Below, in pieces: positions 8,205-16,931 of a stretch of 42,234 nt of DNA. The stretch is from Deltaproteobacteria bacterium (GTDB taxonomy: Bacteria > Desulfobacterota > Syntrophorhabdia > Syntrophorhabdales > Syntrophorhabdaceae), in NCBI GenBank assembly GCA_029777945.1, contig JAKORG010000010.1:1-42234 (forward strand). The letters run 5' to 3'. The notes beneath the pieces are model-generated. The model saw nothing but the letters and a program-made list of their open reading frames with translations, had not been told where the DNA came from and did not search any database. Each line of letters begins with the position of its first letter. Position 1 is the first letter of the stretch. The position numbers were made by a program, and so were the translations under genes.

Positions 8205-9254
8205 ATGGAAAATGAACTGTTCATATTATCTCTTACCTTGATATCAGGAATACTTTTATACTTTGGATTCAAGTATCTTCCTGATGAGCAATGGCAGTTT
8301 ATAGCATCCTTTCCAATTATAAAAATCGAAAACAATATCTGGAAAGGAATCAATCTCACTTACTATGGCCTCATCATTGCCTGCTCCCAGGTATTTGCCC
8401 TTTTGATGTTCATAATACTCACAGGTGCAATAGGCGTTCCCCTTTTAATGGTCATCATGATCTCCTTTGTGCTTGTCAGTCTCTGTATACTGGCATCTAA
8501 GGTATTTGCCCTTATTGTGGAAAAAAAGATGCATACATTCACTGTGGGTGGGGCCTCATTTTTCGGTATGTTCATTGCGCCTTTTGTGGTATTTGCAGTA
8601 TATAAAATATCAGGCATCGATGGTGCATTTCATTTTATTTTGCCTGTTCTTGCATGTTTATCAATTGCATATTCATTTGGTGAGGGCTTCGGAAGGCTCG
8701 CCTGTATAAGTTTCGGTTGCTGTTACGGAAGGCCTGTAAAATCAACAGAAACAACTATCACTAAGTTCTTTTCAAGATATGCCTTTACTTTTTATGGAAA
8801 AACAAAAAAAATATCTTATGAAGCAGGGCTCGATGGCCACAGAGTGATTCCTGTCCAGGCAATGACATCTATCGTCTTTTTGATTACCGGGATATTTGCT
8901 ACTTACTTATTTCTCACATCAAGATACCGATTATCTTTTACGATAACAATGATTATAACTCAGGTCTGGAGAATTGTTTCAGAAACAATGAGGGCAGATT
9001 ATAGGGGTCAAGGAAGATTCAGCATGTATCAATTAATGGCTTTAATAACATGCTTATTTTCATTAGTACTTTCTGCGTTTTTACCAGTTGGTAAAATTAA
9101 AACACCTAATTTATTAAAAGGCATTAAATATCTATGGAATGCCGAAATCTTACTTACTATTCAGATTTTGTGGTTTTTAACGATTGTTTATTTTGGCAGA
9201 AGCAAAGTAACAGGCTCTAAAATCACATTTTATGTTGATGAAGAAAAGATATAA
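8205..9254 (+). CDS. Lgt-like (prolipoprotein diacylglyceryl transferase family) membrane protein
   Basis: A polytopic membrane protein of 349 residues with about seven to eight hydrophobic segments. It carries the family signatures GRLACISFGCCYGRP (about 162-176; Lgt: GRxxNFxxGExxG, or GCCYG in Lgt-like members) and SETMRADYRGQGRFSMYQ (about 261-278; Lgt: xExxRxx...SMGQ), including the arginine/glutamate cluster that binds phosphatidylglycerol in true Lgt. True Lgt moves diacylglycerol from phosphatidylglycerol to the lipobox cysteine. This protein has an unusual N-terminus and a long insert (TKFFSRYAFTFYGKTKK) after the GCCYG motif, so the acceptor may differ. It is the last gene of the PSD/HAD set, and its stop abuts an IS3 remnant. 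Confidence 0.72.
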   Translation: MENELFILSLTLISGILLYFGFKYLPDEQWQFIASFPIIKIENNIWKGINLTYYGLIIACSQVFALLMFIILTGAIGVPLLMVIMISFVLVSLCILASKVFALIVEKKMHTFTVGGASFFGMFIAPFVVFAVYKISGIDGAFHFILPVLACLSIAYSFGEGFGRLACISFGCCYGRPVKSTETTITKFFSRYAFTFYGKTKKISYEAGLDGHRVIPVQAMTSIVFLITGIFATYLFLTSRYRLSFTITMIITQVWRIVSETMRADYRGQGRFSMYQLMALITCLFSLVLSAFLPVGKIKTPNLLKGIKYLWNAEILLTIQILWFLTIVYFGRSKVTGSKITFYVDEEKI

Positions 9255-9263
9255 GTGGACTTG

Positions 9264-9291
9264 CCCCTGTCAAACCGGACACCCCTCTAAC
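9264..9291 (+). repeat. IS3 remnant terminal inverted repeat, left copy
   Basis: CCCCTGTCAAACCGGACAC followed by CCCTCTAAC pairs imperfectly, with one gap, with the reverse complement of 9690-9718. It begins 9 nt after the stop of the Lgt-like gene and lies downstream of the OrfB tail. Confidence 0.65.
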
Positions 9292-9689
9292 TTATTTTGC
9301 ATATTTCTATACTCCCTCGGTGACATCATCTTAAGCCCCTTATGGGGATGATGTATGTTATAATCTTCAAACCACAAAGGCAATAATTCCATAACAGTTT
9401 TTGCGGAAGAAAGATCATGGATAGAGACAATCCTTTTCATGGATAAAACGCCTACATCTTAAAGAGTTGATTGGGATGGACCTCATACTTTATTGCTACC
9501 GATGAGATGCTACTATCCGGCTACTTAAGCTTCTTCCACCATGGCTTTTTTCTGTTTAAGCAGTCCAATGCCTTCTTCTATAAACCGATGTTATGATTTC
9601 TACCGGACTCATAGTTTTTTCCTCCTCTTATCTCTTAATTATAGTAATAACTCTATGGCTATCCCGCCTCAGCGGGACAACTTATTTTG

Positions 9690-9718
9690 GTTAGGAGAGT
9701 GTCCGTTTTAAACGGGGG
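9690..9718 (-). repeat. IS3 remnant terminal inverted repeat, right copy
   Basis: GTTAGGAGAGTGTCCG followed by TTTTAAACGGGGG is the inverted partner of 9264-9291. It lies upstream of the decayed OrfA, as expected for the left end of an element read on the minus strand. Confidence 0.65.
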
Positions 9719-9726
9719 CTGGGACA

Positions 9727-9862
9727 GATCCGTTAAAGGTTTATGTAGGTTATATATTATCTGCATCTGAAAAGGCAGCGCAACTGACACAAAATGTGCT
9801 GGCAAAGGTTCTTTTTAATAAAAAACCTATTGTTGAAAAGCTGCATTATTTGAGAGAAGATA
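9727..9862 (+). pseudogene. fragment of a histidine kinase dimerisation (HisKA) helix, possible
   Basis: The plus strand directly after the IS3 remnant reads DPLKVYVGYILSASEKAAQL followed by TQNVLA (9727-9804). This closely resembles the HisKA helix that precedes the FSRKQ segment in hybrid and PAS histidine kinases (typical ILxSAExAAxLTQxLLAFSRKQ). After a small insertion it continues FNKKPIVEKL. There is no start, H-box, ATPase domain or partner, so it is at best a vestige of a kinase gene, perhaps one disrupted by the IS3 insertion. Its 3' part lies over the end of the minus-strand HAD gene. A chance match of so short a stretch is possible. Confidence 0.35.
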
Positions 9863-10480
9863 TATTAGAGAAAGATGGTCTTCTATAAAGGCATCTGCCT
9901 CTAAATCCCTGTTTTTATAGGCAATGAATTTTACGCCTGCTGATTTTGCAGTCTCTCTGTCCACTTCAGAATCGCCGATAAAAACAACATTATCCCTTTC
10001 CAATCTAAGATTATGAATTATCTTTTCCACAGACTCAGGGTGTGGTTTTGGATTCGCCACATCGAGGGCAGTGACGACCATATCAAAGTAATTCCAGAGG
10101 TCATATCGTTCCATGATGTGTCTCATTGTAGTTGTTCTGTTTGTACTTATCGCCCTCTTAATGCCTCTTGATTTTAATATATCAAGGGTCTCGGTGAGGT
10201 TTGGTTCTATTTTTAAATATATTATAAAGTCTTTTAACTGAACACTGTTTTTTAAAAAACCTAATGCCTTTTCTTGCATTTCAGGCTCTTTAAACATGTA
10301 TTTAATAGATTCGAAAACAGTGTGGGTATGGCAGTAGTTTATCTCCTCTTCTGTAAGTTCGCCTCTGCCCATTGAAACAGCTATATAGTTATAAAGCCTT
10401 TTATTGGCCTCAAGGGAATCGAACATTACACCGTCACAATCGTATATGACACATTTTATATCCCATTTGGTATTACTCAT
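9827..10480 (-). CDS. HAD-superfamily phosphatase, phosphoglycolate phosphatase-like (217 aa)
   Basis: A haloacid-dehalogenase fold phosphatase with cap domain, cytosolic. Motif I is YDCDGVMFDS with nucleophile D14 and D16, motif II is AISTNRT, motif III the lysine in NPKPHPESV, and motif IV FIGDSEVDRETAKSAG with the metal-binding acidic residues. Length and order match the Gph/PGP-type subfamily; the natural substrate cannot be read from sequence. Start ATG has CAGGAG 7-8 nt upstream and the stop is TAG. It is separated by 66 nt from the HTH/zinc-ribbon gene upstream and may be the last gene of the uvrB operon. Confidence 0.88.
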   Translation of the reverse strand: MSNTKWDIKCVIYDCDGVMFDSLEANKRLYNYIAVSMGRGELTEEEINYCHTHTVFESIKYMFKEPEMQEKALGFLKNSVQLKDFIIYLKIEPNLTETLDILKSRGIKRAISTNRTTTMRHIMERYDLWNYFDMVVTALDVANPKPHPESVEKIIHNLRLERDNVVFIGDSEVDRETAKSAGVKFIAYKNRDLEADAFIEDHLSLIYLLSNNAAFQQ

Positions 10481-10546
10481 TTTTTATTCTCCTGAATTTA
10501 CTCAACGATTTTTTAGTTTAATAGAAAATACAAGAAAAAGAAAGGA

Positions 10547-10882
10547 TTATTCATCTGTCTTTACAATCCTGAATAAAATGGGACTAATTAACCTTCCCTT
10601 ACATATAGGGCATTTTCCAGGGGTTGTCAGTTTATCTCTCTTTTTAAATACGAAATTACAGTGTTCGCACCGGGCAGATTCAATTATAAGCTGTCGGCCT
10701 GTCCTGTTCATCGTTTTTCTTATATGTTCTATGTGATTAGGAACATCCTTTTCAGGGATTTTAAGATAACGGGCAATTTCCCTTGCTGAAAGTGTATATT
10801 CTTCTAAAAGCGCCATTATATACCTTCTTATGGTCTCATATCTTTCTTCAGGGGCAAAGGTGTTTTTTGATGCATTTATCAT
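10547..10882 (-). CDS. predicted transcriptional regulator, HTH plus zinc ribbon (111 aa)
   Basis: The N-terminal half (EERYETIRRYIMALLEEYTL, then SAREIARYLKIPEKDV) is a winged-helix-like HTH. The C-terminal half has CEHC and CPIC pairs about 20 residues apart, a rubredoxin-type zinc ribbon. This matches the small family annotated as predicted transcriptional regulators with an HTH fused to a Zn ribbon. The target is unknown. I use the ATG at 10882, not the one at 10900, because GGAGG sits 6 nt before it and it overlaps the aminotransferase stop as ATGA. That overlap implies translational coupling to the interrupted aminotransferase gene. Confidence 0.78.
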   Translation of the reverse strand: MINASKNTFAPEERYETIRRYIMALLEEYTLSAREIARYLKIPEKDVPNHIEHIRKTMNRTGRQLIIESARCEHCNFVFKKRDKLTTPGKCPICKGRLISPILFRIVKTDE

Positions 10883-12042
10883 CTTAATCCTCCAATCCAT
10901 TTTCTAAGCCTACTGCACCCTTCTTTAAGTCTTTCAAGGCTGTTGGCATATGAAAACCTTATGTAGCTGCCTGCCCTGAAGTTTCCAAAATCATATCCCG
11001 GTGTAATAGCTATCTTTGCCTCATAAAGCGCCCGTTTTACAAAATCCATGCTATCTATACCCCATTTTTCAATCCCTGCATATATGTAGAAAGCACCCTC
11101 GGGAAGAACTGGGATATAAAAGCCCATGTCTTTTAGCTCACGCACCATAAAATCCCTTCTTTTTTTGTATGTATTTTTCATCATTTCAATATCAGCTTCA
11201 GCATCAAAAGCCTTTAAGGATGCAAACTGGGAAATAGAAGGGGAGGAGATATAGACATTCTGACCTATCTTTTGGGCAGTCCTTGTAAACCATTTAGGCA
11301 CAACCATCTATCCAAGTCTCCACCCTGTCATGGCATATGTCTTAGAAAATCCATCCACTACAAAAATATCCTCTGATATGGATGCAGCGGTAAATCTTTT
11401 ATCCGAATAGTTGAGGCCTGAATATATCTCATCTACGATTAGAAGTCCATCTCTCTTGAAGACCTCTTTATAAAGCCCTTTGATAGTTTTTATGTCATAA
11501 ACCGAACCTGTAGGGTTAGATGGATTCGAAATAACAAGAAGGTCTGGTTTGTATTCGAGGTTTGCAATATGTTCTTCTGTTAGCATGTATGCCGTCTGTT
11601 CTGTTACAGGAATCATACAAACATTTGCCTCTACAAGATACCCGAAGTTCTTGTAACAGGGATAGCCAGGGTCTGAAATAATTAAATTTTTTCCCTTCTC
11701 AAGTAAACCTAAAAATATAATGGCGAACGCACCTGAGGTGCCGTTTGTTATGATTATCCTTTCCTTTTCAATATCTATACCGTAGGTCTTAAGATAATAC
11801 TCTTGTATCTTTTCCCTTAATTCAGCTAAACCGAGACTGTGCGTATAAAATGTCCTGTCCTCTTGAATTGCCTTTTGAGCCTCTTTTTTTACAATATCTG
11901 GTGTTGGAAAATCAGGTTCTCCCACCTCCATGTGGACTATGTCCTCACCCTTTGCCTCCATCTCCTTTGCAGCCTCCAGTAATTCCATTACAAAAAATGG
12001 CGTAACTTTTTCTAACCTCTTTGATATATATTTATTTTCCAT
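10879..12042 (-). pseudogene. class I/II PLP-dependent aminotransferase interrupted by in-frame TAG
   Basis: A 387-residue aspartate-aminotransferase-fold enzyme, normal length for the family, with every other part intact. N-terminal MEVGEPDFPTP, ISNPSNPTG, VDEIYSGL and the PLP-lysine motif SKTYAMTGWRLG (Lys about 234) are followed by TAG at 11308-11310 (codon 245). The sequence then continues in frame with MVVPKWFTRTAQKIGQNVY and the C-terminal IRFSYANS arginine motif. The family usually has Tyr or a similar residue there (GWRLGYxVAP), so one substitution from TAT/TAC explains it. Termination there would remove the small domain and inactivate the enzyme. A downstream ATG at 11307 could allow re-initiation but not an active enzyme. 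Start ATG 12042 has GAGG 5 nt upstream; the gene lies 12 nt after uvrB. Read-through, amber suppression or sequencing error are alternatives. Confidence 0.75.
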
Positions 12043-12054
12043 AAGCACCTCGTT

Positions 12055-14043
12055 TTAAAGTTTTAATTCCATCTTTTCAAGGGCAAGGAGCCTATCCCTC
12101 AGTTGAGCTGCCTTCTCAAAATCCCACCTTTTTGCTGCTTCGTTTATCTCTTTCCTCAATTTTTTTATCATTTTTGAAAATTTTTTTGGTTCTATATTCT
12201 TTTCGTCAAACTCATCTATGGGCACCGTATAATAATCCCTTTCATAAATAGAGGAGAGTATGTCCACCACTGATTTTTTAATGCCCTCTGGTGTAATGTT
12301 GTTTTCTATATTATATTCCAATTGAATCCTTCTCCGTCTCTCTGTTTCTGATATGGCCCTCTCCATAGAAGGCGTTATTGTATCGGCAAACATAATAACC
12401 CTTCCATTTATATTCCTTGCTGCCCTGCCGCATGTCTGGATCAGGGATGTTTCAGACCTCAAAAAGCCCTCTTTATCAGCATCGAGTATGGCCACAAGGG
12501 AGACCTCAGGTAAATCAAGTCCTTCCCTTAATAGATTAACACCTACAAGGACATGGAACTTGCCTATCCTCAAATCCCTCACAATAGCAACGCGCTCGAG
12601 GGTATCTATATCAGAATGGAGATATTTTGCCTTAATGCCTTTATCGAGAAGGAAATCTGTAAGTTCTTCGGCAAATCTCTTGGTAAGGGTTGTAACGAGC
12701 ACCCTTTCGTTTTTTAAGATCACGTGTTTTATTTCTTCTAATAAGGCATTTAACTGATTTGTAGCAGGCATAACCTCTATCTTAGGATCCATAAGACCTG
12801 TAGGCCTTATTATCTGCTCCACCACATACCCCTTTGACTGTTCAAGCTCGTATTTTCCTGGCGTTGCAGATACATATAAAACCTGATTTATCCTCTGTCT
12901 GAACTCATCGAATGTAAGGGGTCTATTGTCTAAGGCAGAGGGCAATCTGAATCCATACTCTACAAGAGTCTCTTTTCTTGACCTATCGCCCCTATACATG
13001 CCCACTAACTGAGGAATGGTAACATGACTTTCGTCAATGATTATGAGGGCATCGTGGGGTAGATAATCGATGAGCGTTGGAGGTGGTTCTCCTGGTTTTC
13101 TACCCGTTAGATGTCTTGAATAGTTTTCTATCCCCTGACAGTACCCTATCTCTTCCATCATCTCTAAGTCGTATTTTGTCCTCATCTCCAGTCTTTGTGC
13201 CTCAAGGAGCTTGTTCTGAGACCTAAGAAAGGCCAGATGCTCCATGAGCTCCTGTTTTATGGATTCTATGGCTTTTTCAAGGGTATGCCTTGGTGTGACA
13301 TAATGGGAAGAGGGGAAGATGGTCAATCTCTTCAATATTTCTTTTACAGAACCACTTAAGGGGTCAATGGTCAAAATGTTAATAATCCTGTCATCTTCGA
13401 TGGTTATCCTGTATGCATTATCTTCTTCATAAGGGGGAAATACGTCTATGTTGGCACCCCTTACCCTGAATTTTCCCCTGTAAAAATCAATATCGTTTCT
13501 TTCATACTGGCATTCAATGAGTTTTCCAAGTAATGCCTCTCTTGTAATGGCATCTCCCTTTTCCAGGGTTATTAACATACCGTAGTATGCCTCAGGTGAA
13601 CCCAATCCGTATATGCATGAAACACTGGCCACTATTATTGTATCGGGTCTTTCAAAAAGAGCATTTGTAGCAAGAAGCCTCAACTTATCAATCTCTTCGT
13701 TTATAGATGAGTCCTTTTCAATATATGTATCTGTTGATGGGATATATGCCTCAGGTTGATAATAATCATAGTAGCTTACAAAAAAATGCACCTCATTTTC
13801 TGGAAAAAGGTTTTTGAATTCACCGTATAATTGGGTTGCAAGGGTCTTATTATGAGAAATAATAAGGGTTGTTTTCTGAACACGCTCTATAACGTTTGCC
13901 ATGGTAAATGTTTTACCTGAACCAGTAACGCCTAATAATACCTGATGCTTTACACCTTTTTTAATATTTTCAGAGATTTTTTCAATTGCCTGGGGCTGGT
14001 CTCCAGAAGGCTTGTAATTACTGACGAGTTTGAATCTTTTCAT
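12055..14043 (-). CDS. uvrB: excinuclease ABC subunit B
   Basis: The DNA-damage-loading helicase of nucleotide excision repair, working with UvrA then UvrC. The 662 residues are near the E. coli length. Walker A is GVTGSGKT (38-45), the damage-probing beta-hairpin is [12 protein letters not shown] (about 91-102), and the helicase motifs DESHVT, YVSATPG and QTCGRAARN are present. A UvrC-binding UVR motif sits at the C-terminus ([21 protein letters not shown]). It diverges from lptF across a 133-nt spacer and probably heads a run with the aminotransferase and the HTH/zinc-ribbon gene. Confidence 0.98.
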   Translation of the reverse strand: MKRFKLVSNYKPSGDQPQAIEKISENIKKGVKHQVLLGVTGSGKTFTMANVIERVQKTTLIISHNKTLATQLYGEFKNLFPENEVHFFVSYYDYYQPEAYIPSTDTYIEKDSSINEEIDKLRLLATNALFERPDTIIVASVSCIYGLGSPEAYYGMLITLEKGDAITREALLGKLIECQYERNDIDFYRGKFRVRGANIDVFPPYEEDNAYRITIEDDRIINILTIDPLSGSVKEILKRLTIFPSSHYVTPRHTLEKAIESIKQELMEHLAFLRSQNKLLEAQRLEMRTKYDLEMMEEIGYCQGIENYSRHLTGRKPGEPPPTLIDYLPHDALIIIDESHVTIPQLVGMYRGDRSRKETLVEYGFRLPSALDNRPLTFDEFRQRINQVLYVSATPGKYELEQSKGYVVEQIIRPTGLMDPKIEVMPATNQLNALLEEIKHVILKNERVLVTTLTKRFAEELTDFLLDKGIKAKYLHSDIDTLERVAIVRDLRIGKFHVLVGVNLLREGLDLPEVSLVAILDADKEGFLRSETSLIQTCGRAARNINGRVIMFADTITPSMERAISETERRRRIQLEYNIENNITPEGIKKSVVDILSSIYERDYYTVPIDEFDEKNIEPKKFSKMIKKLRKEINEAAKRWDFEKAAQLRDRLLALEKMELKL

Positions 14044-14176
14044 TGTAACATCTGCACCTATAAAAATATGATTCTAATGGATATCCTTTTAGACAACTAA
14101 AATAACATGATACAGGATTAGGAAAAAATACTCAATCCTTAAAAAGTTTTAGACAATTGACAGGTCTTATAGTTAG

Positions 14177-15370
14177 ATGTTACATTTTTATGTGTCCTAT
14201 TTAGAAATTTTTAAAAAGAAGATTTATGGTTATATATTTAAAGAGATCTTAGAAATCCTGCTCCTTTCTCTGGCGGTTTTAACCTTTATAATGGTCATAG
14301 CAAGGATCGGCCAGATAACAGATCTAATCATCAATAAAGGCGTTGAAATAAAGGACATAGTGCTACTTATAGTATATTCTTCTCCACCGTATCTTACCTT
14401 TACACTGCCCATGTCTTTTTTATTATCCACGATTGTAGTCCTTGGAAGGCTATCTACTGAAAATGAAATACTTGCCTTAAAGGCACACGGAATAAATCTC
14501 AACATGTTATATATACCTGTGGCAATACTGGGTATTGCCATAACTTTGTTCGGGATCTTGAATACCCTTTTATTTTTACCAAATAGCGGAGACCTTTTCA
14601 GAAAAAACTTAATTAATATCGTTAAAAAAGGTATCACCCTGGAAGACCGTGAAGGAATATTTACAGACAACATCCCCGGTATTGTTATTTATGTGGATAA
14701 GGTAGATATAGACAATAAAAGACTAAAAGGCGTTCTTATTTCAGACGATAGGGATAATGGGATAAAGCAGACAATCACTGCAAAGAGCGGTATTATTAAC
14801 CTTGACCCGGTCACAATGGACTTAAATTTTATACTCGAAGATGGAAATCTTCACAGGTGGGAAAAGAACAAGGATATTTACAGAAACCTGTATTTTAAAG
14901 AATATCTGTTTTCAATCAATCTTGAAAAGAATATCCCTCAAAAAGTTCCTTTGAGGAAAAGACCCTATGAGATGGATATAAAAGACCTGAAAAAGGCCAT
15001 GATAAATGCCAATGCATTGGATAGATACGAATTAAACCTGGAAATATATAAAAAGTTTTCTATCCCCTTTTCATGCATATCTTTTATATTTTTAACAGTG
15101 CCCCTTGGTATTAGAAGAAGAATTGAAGGAAAGCTTTCAGGAATTGCATATAGCCTATTAATTTTTATACTTTACTATGTGCTCATGGCATTTACAGAGA
15201 ATATCGGTAAAAGCCTTCAACTCCCTGCATTTTTAACTTCCTTTTTACCTAACATTATAATCTTTTTTATAGGAATATTTCTCATGAGAAATATTAACTA
15301 TGAAGAATACGAGACAATATCGGAAAGAATAAGACATAGATGGAGCGTTTATCTTGAAAAAACTAAATAA
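14177..15370 (+). CDS. lptF: LPS export permease LptF (YjgP/YjgQ family)
   Basis: An inner-membrane subunit of the LptB2FG ABC exporter that extracts LPS and passes it to LptC/LptA. Six hydrophobic segments are arranged as three N-terminal (about 24-125) and three C-terminal (about 300-378), flanking a periplasmic beta-jellyroll region (about 150-270). ILRRIGQITDL-like and PPYLTFTLPMSFLL segments fit the family. It overlaps the next permease by 17 nt, so the pair is co-translated. The start at 14177 has no obvious ribosome-binding site; a start a few codons downstream is possible. Assigned LptF because it is first of the pair. Confidence 0.88.
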   Translation: MLHFYVSYLEIFKKKIYGYIFKEILEILLLSLAVLTFIMVIARIGQITDLIINKGVEIKDIVLLIVYSSPPYLTFTLPMSFLLSTIVVLGRLSTENEILALKAHGINLNMLYIPVAILGIAITLFGILNTLLFLPNSGDLFRKNLINIVKKGITLEDREGIFTDNIPGIVIYVDKVDIDNKRLKGVLISDDRDNGIKQTITAKSGIINLDPVTMDLNFILEDGNLHRWEKNKDIYRNLYFKEYLFSINLEKNIPQKVPLRKRPYEMDIKDLKKAMINANALDRYELNLEIYKKFSIPFSCISFIFLTVPLGIRRRIEGKLSGIAYSLLIFILYYVLMAFTENIGKSLQLPAFLTSFLPNIIIFFIGIFLMRNINYEEYETISERIRHRWSVYLEKTK

Positions 15371-16433
15371 ATACCTCCTTAAAAATGTTTTAAAATTACT
15401 GCTTGTGACCGAACTGGCAGGGATCGTAATCTTTATTACCATAGAGTTTTTCGAGCATATGGATATTTTTACATCCACATTCAGGAATTTTTTAAATAGT
15501 ATAATATATTTGTCTTTAAGGACACCTTATTATATAAATCTCATGCTGCCCCTTGCATTTTTAATATCCATGCTTGTGCTTCTCATTATAATGATAAGAA
15601 ATAACGAAATCATAACATTGAGAACATCAGGTGTCAGCACCATTTCCATTATGTTACCTTTTATAGGTCTTTCTATTATCCTCGCCCTTTTTTCCTTTTC
15701 CATATCTGAATGGGTTAAACCTTTCAGTTCTCAGGCATCTGAATATATATACAGGGTTAAAATTAAAAAAGAAGAGCCCTATGTGTTTTTAAAAAACGAT
15801 AAAATCTGGTTTAAGAGGGGAAACCTCATCCACAATATCGACCACTATGACCAGAAAAAAGATACTATAATAGGACTTAGTGTTATTGAGCTATCCGATG
15901 AATATGCCATTCAAAAAAAAATCGATGCCGAAAAAGGTCAGTGGTTAAATGATTCGTGGACTTTCTATAATGTAATAGAGAGAAGATTCGATAGAGAACA
16001 TATTGTTGAAAAAAAAATTTATAAGGAATTAAAAGACATCATAAAGGAAAACCCATCTGTATTTAAAGTTACGGAAAGAAATCCTGAAGACATGAGCTAC
16101 AGAGAATTATCAAGATACATAAAAAGATTGAAGAGGGATGGTCACGATGTGAGAAGATACCTTGTAGACCTCTATAACAAGATATCCTTTCCCTTTATAA
16201 ATCTTATAATGGTTTTTGCTGCATTTTCTGTAGGTTTGAGGTATGTAAAAACAAAACACATATCAAGGGGTATTCTAACGGGCATAACATTAGGTATTCT
16301 GTATTGGTTCTTTCATCACATCTCCCTTTCCTTTGGCTATTCTGATATATTCCCCCCTGTTTTTGCTGCATGGGTTGCAAATATTTTGTTTTTTTCCTTT
16401 GGTTTGATAGGGATTGTTACTCTGAGAACATAA
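15354..16433 (+). CDS. lptG: LPS export permease LptG (YjgP/YjgQ family)
   Basis: The partner of LptF in the LPS exporter, with the same six-helix plus periplasmic jellyroll arrangement in 359 residues. The N-terminal helix (LLVTELAGIVIFITIEFFEH) and the RTPYYINLMLPLAFLISML segment are typical of LptG. The C-terminal helices (SFPFINLIMVFAAFSVGLR) match the family's conserved PF/G-R motif. It overlaps lptF and is followed after 15 nt by a nuclease gene. No lptB is present here, so the ATPase must be encoded elsewhere. Confidence 0.88.
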   Translation: MKKLNKYLLKNVLKLLLVTELAGIVIFITIEFFEHMDIFTSTFRNFLNSIIYLSLRTPYYINLMLPLAFLISMLVLLIIMIRNNEIITLRTSGVSTISIMLPFIGLSIILALFSFSISEWVKPFSSQASEYIYRVKIKKEEPYVFLKNDKIWFKRGNLIHNIDHYDQKKDTIIGLSVIELSDEYAIQKKIDAEKGQWLNDSWTFYNVIERRFDREHIVEKKIYKELKDIIKENPSVFKVTERNPEDMSYRELSRYIKRLKRDGHDVRRYLVDLYNKISFPFINLIMVFAAFSVGLRYVKTKHISRGILTGITLGILYWFFHHISLSFGYSDIFPPVFAAWVANILFFSFGLIGIVTLRT

Positions 16434-16448
16434 AAAATTATTATAATT

Positions 16449-16931
16449 ATGAAGGCTTATCTCGATATAGAGACAGATAAAAAGGGCAATATATGCGTTA
16501 TAGGTGTATATTTAGAAAGATACGGTTTTTTTCAATTAAGTGGAGAAGGGATAACACAGGATAAAATATATAAAATTACAAACCTTGCCGATACCATAGT
16601 TACCTTCAACGGTGATAATTTCGATCTACCTGTGATTAAAAAATACCTTGACCTTGATTTAAAAAAGACACATAAATCAATTGACCTTTTAAAAATAAAA
16701 AGAAAATTAGGTATCAAAGGTGGCCTTAAAGAACTGGAAAAGATGTTTGGTATTAAAAGAAAAACAGAGGGTATAAATGGATATAATGCCATGACACTAT
16801 GGGAGATATACATAAAAAAAGGAAGGTTAGATGCCTTGAATCTTCTTCTCCAGTACAATCGGGAGGATGTTTTAAATCTTATACCCCTTGAGAGGATCCT
16901 TTTAGAGCAATTAGGAGGTGTATTGATATGA
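16449..16931 (+). CDS. RNase H-like DEDD exonuclease domain protein (YprB/RNase_H_2 type, 160 aa)
   Basis: A stand-alone ribonuclease-H-fold 3'-5' exonuclease-like domain. The acidic residues of the DEDD set are visible as LDIET (D6, E8), FNGDNFD (D56/D59) and QYNREDVLNL (D140). A GGLKELEKMFGI segment characteristic of the YprB group lies between them. The substrate (DNA or RNA) is not known for this group. The gene is short, with no helicase or zinc-finger partner domain. It follows lptG by 15 nt and overlaps the next gene by 4 nt (ATGA). Confidence 0.83.
   Translation: MKAYLDIETDKKGNICVIGVYLERYGFFQLSGEGITQDKIYKITNLADTIVTFNGDNFDLPVIKKYLDLDLKKTHKSIDLLKIKRKLGIKGGLKELEKMFGIKRKTEGINGYNAMTLWEIYIKKGRLDALNLLLQYNREDVLNLIPLERILLEQLGGVLI

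Larger units (their letters stand above)
9255..9725 (-). mobile_element. internally deleted IS3-family element with terminal inverted repeats
   Basis: Both ends carry an imperfect inverted repeat (about 9255-9291 and 9690-9725) centred on a shared GGACAC...CTAAC core. The minus strand holds two scraps of IS3 transposase. One is an OrfA fragment at about 9455-9612, with an ATG at 9612 behind AGGAGG and a VAIKYEVHPNQLFKM segment typical of IS3-group OrfA, but in several frames with stops. The other is an OrfB C-terminus at about 9273-9410 reading WFEDYNIHHPHKGLKMMSP, the family's YNxxRPHxxLxxxxP motif. The catalytic core between them is missing. No clear target duplication was identified. A small hairpin TCCCGC-CTCA-GCGGGA lies at 9662-9677. 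Non-autonomous and dead, but possibly mobilisable in trans if a full-length relative exists. Confidence 0.75.

Noticed and set aside
3593-11310. Genome-wide recoding of TAG (pyrrolysine) to explain both in-frame ambers.
   Set aside because: TAG is the terminator of intact genes here (PSD-like gene at 6683-6685, HAD gene at 9827-9829), and the broken gene also has a TGA and a frameshift. No pyl gene lies in the window.
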